Shown: positions 58,401 through 64,000 of the stretch, piece by piece
Numbering within the stretch: position 1 is the first letter of the stretch
How the letters are laid out: the number at the start of each line of letters is the position of its first letter
Made by a program: the position numbers and the translations under genes
The notes under the pieces: model-generated
What the model was told of the DNA's origin: nothing
Databases searched by the model: none
The model's input: only the letters and a program-made list of their open reading frames with translations
Source: Rhizomys pruinosus
Lineage: Eukaryota; Chordata; Mammalia; Rodentia; Spalacidae
Length of the DNA stretch: 64,000 nt
Assembly (NCBI GenBank): GCA_009823505.1
Contig: VZQC01006580.1
Span: 150,916 to 214,915, forward strand
Direction of reading: 5' to 3'

Positions 58401-59185
58401 AGAGCTTTTATTTTACATACCCACAAATGGTTCTCATTGACGGTGGTATGCTACTTTTATTCATTTGGGAAGGGCAATTTAAAGCTTCGAGTTCCTTTAC
58501 TTACCTTGTGCTACAAGTAAAGCTAAATGAAAAGAATAGCAAGTTGTTATATATTGTTGGGGGCTATTGTGGTTTTATTCAGAAAAATTATATATGCCAT
58601 TTGTATATCTTAACCCGATACAAATTATAAATAAGACCCATTAACATTTTATATTCTGGCGGATTTGGTCAATTGGTTGTATTACCATTTCCACCAAAAG
58701 CTACACCTAAATTTAACTAAACAATTCACTAAAGGCGCGCCATGATGGAAGATATATCCTATCTGGGTGGATATATAAAGCTTGGGCAAGTTTGGAGAAC
58801 CTCCTCTCGTTAAATAAATTTTACCTAAAAACACTTTGCTCTTTAACACTATATGACTGGACTAGGACTTCTACTTATTTGGTAAGTTAAAAAAATTTAA
58901 GATTTAAGCTTCTACTTTTAAATTGTTCCTAGCACGGTGATAAAAAGAAAGTGTAACACTGTGATGTTGTGTATTTCAGAATAATATAGAGCCCAACCCA
59001 ATGTTATGAATATACTAACTATGAATAAAACCACTAGCATTTTATATTCCCATGTTAGTTCAAATGTCAGTATCTAGTTCCTTTTCTTTTTTCCCAGCCC
59101 AAGATTCCTGCAGTTTTCAATATCAAAACCCAATTGCAAAGCATTGGGGTAGTTTCTGTGTCCCAGGGGGCCCACAGAAGCCAAG
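58401..59185. other. Unassigned error-like sequence
   Basis: May continue the 5' end of R copy 7. No other identity seen. Confidence 0.35.
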
Positions 59186-59189
59186 GCTT

Positions 59190-59600
59190 CCCGCACCCTC
59201 TAGCTGGGGGGGAGGGGCTTGAACTTGTTCAAATCAAGTTGATCAAATAAGTTGTCCAGACTATATGTCATAGTTTTACCGGTCACCCCAATCGCCGCTC
59301 CTACAATATACCACTCCCCCTCTTCCACAGATTGTTCCTTAGGCTTAGAGATGGGGCACAGGTGGACAAGAAGCACAACAGTCTACTTTGTCTGGAGATG
59401 TCGTCTTGGACTCTAATCAGTTCTGGCTGTTTCCTTTCATGGGCTGCCTGATTGCCCAGGGACAGGCTTCCAATCCTACTAATGAAGCACAAGCGGTTAG
59501 ATATATATGTATTTAAACATTGCTAGTTATTATGGTAGGTTACTTTGGTATAGACACATATGTCTGGATGGTGTCTTAATCCCTGAATTACTTTTAGTTC
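59190..59600 (-). mobile_element. R element copy 8, reverse, 3' part
   Basis: caagttgatcaaataag, cctcttccacagattgttcc, a single unit of the 67-bp repeat (aatcctactaatgaagcaca) and a 5' end at gtcttaatccctgaattac. It repeats 3' sequence already present at 55.9-56.3 kb. Confidence 0.75.
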
Positions 59601-59607
59601 ATTTTTT

Positions 59608-59757
59608 GTTTAGACAGAGCACCACGATATTGCTTTGGCTGAGCTGGAACTTGCAACCAGCCATCTAAAATGGCCTTGAAATCACAGACATACACATGCT
59701 TGTCTCGGCCTTTCAAGTGCTGGGATCAAAGGCTTTTGCCAACATGTCTCACATGAG
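59608..59757 (-). mobile_element. B1 SINE, reverse, diverged
   Basis: gtttagacagagcaccacga, atggccttgaaatcacagac, caagtgctgggatcaaagg. Confidence 0.8.
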
Positions 59758-60129
59758 TTAATTTCTTATTTGATCCTTGAATACTTATTTTATTTGTAGA
59801 TTGTACAAATAATAATAGGAGATTTTTTTTTGTTTGCCTCTGTTAAATTTTTATTTCTCAAAAATATCTCTCCTCTTCTCTAATATTTTCTGGATTTTTT
59901 CTGACTGCTAAATTCTATTTCTATTCTAAATATGAAGTTACATTTGTCACTAATTGATGAGAAGCTATAGCGAAACTAACTTTCCAAACTCAGTAGCCCC
60001 TCTTCCAAGAAAGTTTATCTTTTTTTCTTTCTTTTTTTTTTTTTTTTAAGAGAATACTGTTCAAAACTTGTTTAAGGATTCCTGTGATCCTCTACTCTGT
60101 ATTTCCTTCCTTGGCAAATGGATGTATTA

Positions 60130-60292
60130 TTTTTTTTTTATTTTGTCTTTTTGAGACAGGGTCTCCCTTTAGTCCCAGTTGGCCTGGAGCTCCCTATGTA
60201 GACAAGACTGGCCTTGAACGCACAGAGATCTGCCTGCCTCTGCCTCCGTAGTGCTGGGATTAAAGGCGGGCACTAGCACACCTGGCTTTCCT
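60130..60292 (-). mobile_element. B1 SINE, reverse
   Basis: T-run, gagacagggtctccctttag, ctgcctctgcctccgtag, gctgggattaaaggcgggca. ccttggcaaa occurs on both sides, a possible target duplication. Confidence 0.95.
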
Positions 60293-60423
60293 TGGCAAAC
60301 TGAATGAAATACATCCTTTATTGTAATGAAAAAGCCAATGAATATTTAATGATTAAATATTCTGGGATGATTAAATCATTAAATGATAAATTCTTAACTG
60401 TGTAGGATTTCATTCATGCTCCC

Positions 60424-60819
60424 TGTGCTGGATAGCTTTAGTGTCTGTCAACTCAACGCATTTCGATTGAGGAATCCTCAAATGTGGAATTTCCTTCATT
60501 TGAGTGGCCTGTGTCCATGTTTGTTTGTCCAAGTATTTTCTTGATTGCAGAGTGATGTGGGAGGGCCTAGCTCACTGTGGGCCATGCCACCCCTGGGTGG
60601 ATCAATCCTTATTGTATAAGAAAACAATCTGAGCATGGATCAGGGGAGCAAGTCAGTAGTAAGAAGCATTCCTGCCAGGGGTCCTGCCCTGAGTTCCTAC
60701 CTTTGGCTCCTAAGTGATGAAATGTGACCAGGAAGATGTAAGATGAATAAACCCTTTCTTTCCAAAGTTGGTAATAGTCAGAATGTTTTCTCACAGCAAT
60801 TGAGAAGTAACCTAGAGCA
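60424..60819 (+). mobile_element. MT-like ERVL-MaLR solo LTR, forward
   Basis: tgtgctggatagctttagtg start, gggagggcctagctcactgtg, ataaaccctttctttcc and the end cacagcaattgagaagtaac..gagca. It is the same LTR type as a-f in the opposite orientation, and more diverged. Confidence 0.85.
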
Positions 60820-62860
60820 CTTCCTAATGTCTGAAATGGTGTTACCAAGGGATTGAGCCTGATTTGAATCTGTCTAAGTTTCTCAAACAGCAGGTGGTGA
60901 TGTGCATGCAATCTCAGGTTCTCCATTCTGCAAATCTTCAGTTATGATGGTTTCAGACCAAAGACATCAGGGAAGATCTATGGCTTCTTCCAGTCCCTTG
61001 TCCCTTTATTTATAGGATTTACAGATAGTCATTGAGGTTTCTTCCTTGGGACTTAGCTTCTTCCATTTAGCAGTGCTTTTAGGTCAAGTTGCTTAGAGTT
61101 TAGATGTAATCTTTACCACTTTAGCTAATGTAATTTTCTCTTAATTGTAATACTTCTTACAAACTTTATTTTTTCATGATACATATAACCAAAAGTTTTT
61201 GGAAAATATAACTAGAATTGTTTTCTGTAAAAGTAGCACCATATTCATCCTCTTATCTATTGAATTACCTTCTGGTATACATGAGATGGGTAACTACAAG
61301 GAACTTATTTCCAGATAGCAAGGGAATTGCACATTTGAATATACAGCATTTTTTATTTGTTTTTTCTGTTGTTTTCTTCCTATTTTTAATTGTACTGCAA
61401 ACCTAGTCTATTTCTATTGCCAATATCATTTGGTTTCTATGAAATAAAAACTTGTGCTGAGAAAACTGTACATATATCTGTCCATAGTTGCCAAGAACCA
61501 TGAAGATTCTGAGAATTTACCTCATTGGTCAAGTCACAGTTGAGACTGCTGCTATTTTATTGATAATGACGTGTTCCACAAAACAGCTGTGTCAGGTTTA
61601 ACCCACTGGACCACTCATGGTACAAGAGGAAGAATGTAGTTACTACTATGTCTTTATTTCCCTAAAGTTCCACAGAGCTGTTGTGAGGGAGGCTAGGGAC
61701 TCTGCACAAAATGTTGTATGTCATAGAAGGGCCCCGATCTTAGGCAAATATCAGTGTTAGAGAATGTTGCTAAATCTGTACAAATTTTATAACAATTAGA
61801 ATTTTTGTTCTATTATATAAAAAGCAAATTCATTATCTTTCTGGGAAGAAAATAGTATCTCAACCTTCAAGGTTGTGAACTGCACATTCTTGGAAGAAGA
61901 AGCCACAATGAGGCTGTCAGTTCTTTCTGACAAGGTATGTAGAAATGAATAACCACTTCTCAGTAATAACCAGAACAGATGAAAATTATGCAAACATATT
62001 TAGGTTTATATTTTACTCAGAATTCTTTATCATTAGCTATGCCTTACTTTGATTCATACTTAGGTTTCCTGAACTATGGCCTAGTATGCTAAATAAGCTT
62101 TTATAATGATATGAGATACTATGCTTTAAATATTATTATGTACAAGTTTTAAAAATGCCACTGTCTGCTGATCTGTGTCTTTGTTCTCTGCATTATGTAA
62201 ATATGATATTTTCTTGCTAACATTCTTGTTTAGTCTTAGTACCTTCCAACAAAGATTGTCACTATTTATGTTTTATATTCAGTCATCTATGAATAAATAA
62301 TCATAGTGATACACTCTTCTAAAGTCAAAGTTGGTAAAATGCTTTGTTCATTCAAAGCTGTCAATATGTACTTCCTAATATCCAAAATGTGCCTCACTCC
62401 CATGGTGAGGATATAACCAATTAGAAATGACAAGTGGCTGGTTTCAAACAAGCCACACTGATGAAAGGGTTAGGGATATATTTGGATTTATGTAATATAT
62501 TGACTAACTGTAAATGGAAGTAATTATTTATAGTGTTAAGAAAACACATTCAACAAGTAAAGGAATCAAAAGGAATAAGTTCTGCTTTCATATTTACTTG
62601 AAAACTTAACAGATAATAATAAAAATGACCAGTAATTAAATTTCCGGAAAAATACCCAATTGCTGGTACAGATATTTATGCAAAAAATGTCATAAAGGAG
62701 ACACAGGAATGAATTTTGAAGAGAGTGCGAAAGAAAAATTTAAAAGAGATTATGGGTTTCCTAAATTAAGCTTACATTTAACGAAATGTGACATAGTTCT
62801 CTTGACTTAGAAGAATATTGACATATGGTAAAAATAATCAACAATAGTTTCTGAAAGTAG
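60820..62860. other. AT-rich intergenic sequence, nothing recognised
   Basis: About 2 kb of apparently unique DNA. Only short frames; no RNA gene or repeat recognised. Confidence 0.5.
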
Positions 62861-62861
62861 G

Positions 62862-62953
62862 AGATACTGGGTACAAACGAAGCTCAGCAGTAGAGTGTGT
62901 GGTTAGCATTGAAAGGGACCTGAACTTGATTTCAAAAAAAAAAAAAAATAAGA
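62862..62953 (+). mobile_element. ID-type SINE, forward, diverged
   Basis: gaagctcagcagtagagtgt, ggttagcattgaaagggacc, tgaacttgatttc and a 17-A tail, in the order of a tRNA-Ala-like ID element. Confidence 0.75.
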
Positions 62954-63129
62954 AATAAATATTTTAGGAACTCCTGTAGTAAATCAAATTGAAATGAGAG
63001 TAGTCTAAAAAGTATTTACTGAGGTTTAACTGAAATTCTTATCATCAAATTAAACTAGTATAATAAGTATCAGAAAAGCAGGATGGCTTAATATCAGACA
63101 AATTCGATAACAAGAAGGAAGGGTGGGAG

Positions 63130-64000
63130 ATCTCCTAAGACCACCTGAAGCACAGGTCAATAGGACAAAGAATAAACAGAGAGATATCTGAACTGAACGA
63201 TATGATACACCAAATGGACCTCACAGACATCTACCAAACACTCCACCCTAATACCAGAAACTACACTTTCTACTCAGCACCCCACAGAACATTCTCCAAA
63301 ATTGACCCCATACTGGGACACAGAAGAAACCTCCACGAATACAAAAAGATTGAAATAATCTCATGCATTCTATCAGACCACAGTCCAATAAAGCTCAACA
63401 TCAACACCAGGATAAGCCCTACTAACTACAAGAACACATGGAGACTAAACAACACACTCTTGAATAATGAATGGGTCAAAGAAGAGATAAAGAAAGAAGT
63501 AAAAGCATTCCTGGAACTGAATGACAATGACAATACAACACAACAAAACCTATTGGATACCTTAAAAGCAGTACTAAGACCTGGGTGCCTACAGAAAGAG
63601 CACAAGTAAACAATCTCACACTACAGATAAAAGCACTTAAGAGGCAACAACAGATGAACTTTAAATGCAACAGACAGGAAGACATAACAAAAATTAGAGC
63701 AGAAATCAATGAAATAGAAACAAGGAAACAATATAAATAAATCAATGAATCTAAAAGTTGGTTCTTTGAAAGAATAAACAAGATAAACAGACCTCTAGCC
63801 CAGTTAACCAAAAGAAAGAAGGAACAACTCCAAATCAATACAATCCATTATGAAAAGGGAAATATCACAACAGATGAGGAAAAGATACAGAAAATCATAT
63901 GGGAATACTTCAAAAATCTATACTCTACCAAGTTTGAAAACCTAGAAGGACTGGATGAATATCTGAAATCCTGGGAATCACCAAAGCTCAACCAAGAAGA
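63130..64000 (+). mobile_element. LINE-1, 5'-truncated, runs off the window
   Basis: Starts inside the ORF2 endonuclease domain and continues through the linker toward the reverse transcriptase at the window edge. It is less decayed than the LINE-1 at 26.7 kb. Confidence 0.85.
63202..63609 (+). pseudogene. LINE-1 ORF2 endonuclease C-terminal remnant
   Basis: A 135-codon open frame with SKIDPILGH and SDHSPIKLNI. The Asp-His pair of the endonuclease is kept, but the preceding DHI has become DPI (His to Pro), compared with SKIDHIL in the copy at 29.1 kb. The frame is lost near 63590, and the protein-like sequence goes on in other frames to 64000. Truncation alone makes it inactive. Confidence 0.85.

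Overview
This window is nuclear DNA from a muroid-type rodent, and I see no intact cellular gene in it. The rodent call rests on its repeats: 7SL-derived B1 SINEs, tRNA-derived B2/B3- and ID-like SINEs, MT- and ORR1-like ERVL-MaLR LTRs, and LINE-1 with a polypurine 3' UTR. The species is not determined. The DNA is AT-rich and CpG-poor where the sequence looks reliable. Every longer open frame falls in a repeat, in a remnant of a repeat, or in a run of low-quality sequence.

Layout. 1-7.3 kb: LTRs, an error-like stretch, a copy of an unrecognised retro-element (called R here) and a reverse LINE-1 end. 7.3-10.2 kb: a decayed reverse element between two similar terminal repeats, with a young SINE inside. 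10.2-16.5 kb: solo LTRs with 5-bp target duplications, SINEs, a 5'-inverted LINE-1 and an AT-rich palindrome. 16.5-26.7 kb: a tandem MT-type MaLR array with R inserted in its internal region, present twice. The first copy is noisy and lacks a SINE that the second carries, and the two meet at a single N. 26.7-31.6 kb: a long LINE-1 with 5' UTR-like units, ORF1 remnants and the ORF2 endonuclease, but with the reverse-transcriptase core deleted. 32-40 kb: an old LINE-1 end, two R copies with perfect target duplications and 5' inversions, and a SINE inserted into a SINE. 40-52.8 kb: quiet AT-rich DNA with older SINEs, a reverse LINE-1, a split R copy with an N, a solo LTR and a retroviral integrase remnant. 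52.9-59.2 kb: G- and CpG-rich, error-like sequence that still shows SINE and R homology. 59.2-64 kb: the end of an R copy, B1s, an MT LTR, unique DNA, an ID SINE and a LINE-1 ORF2 running off the window.

The elements fit together as parasites of one machinery. LINE-1 supplies the endonuclease and reverse transcriptase that R and the SINEs appear to use: A-rich tails, 13-17 bp target duplications, a TT/AAAA-like target, and twin-priming inversions. The best candidate for something undescribed is R. It has about seven or eight copies here, no evident coding capacity, and a 3' terminus like that of the LINE-1s. The main warning is assembly quality: three or four stretches look like unpolished gap filling, and at least one creates an apparent 5-kb duplication.
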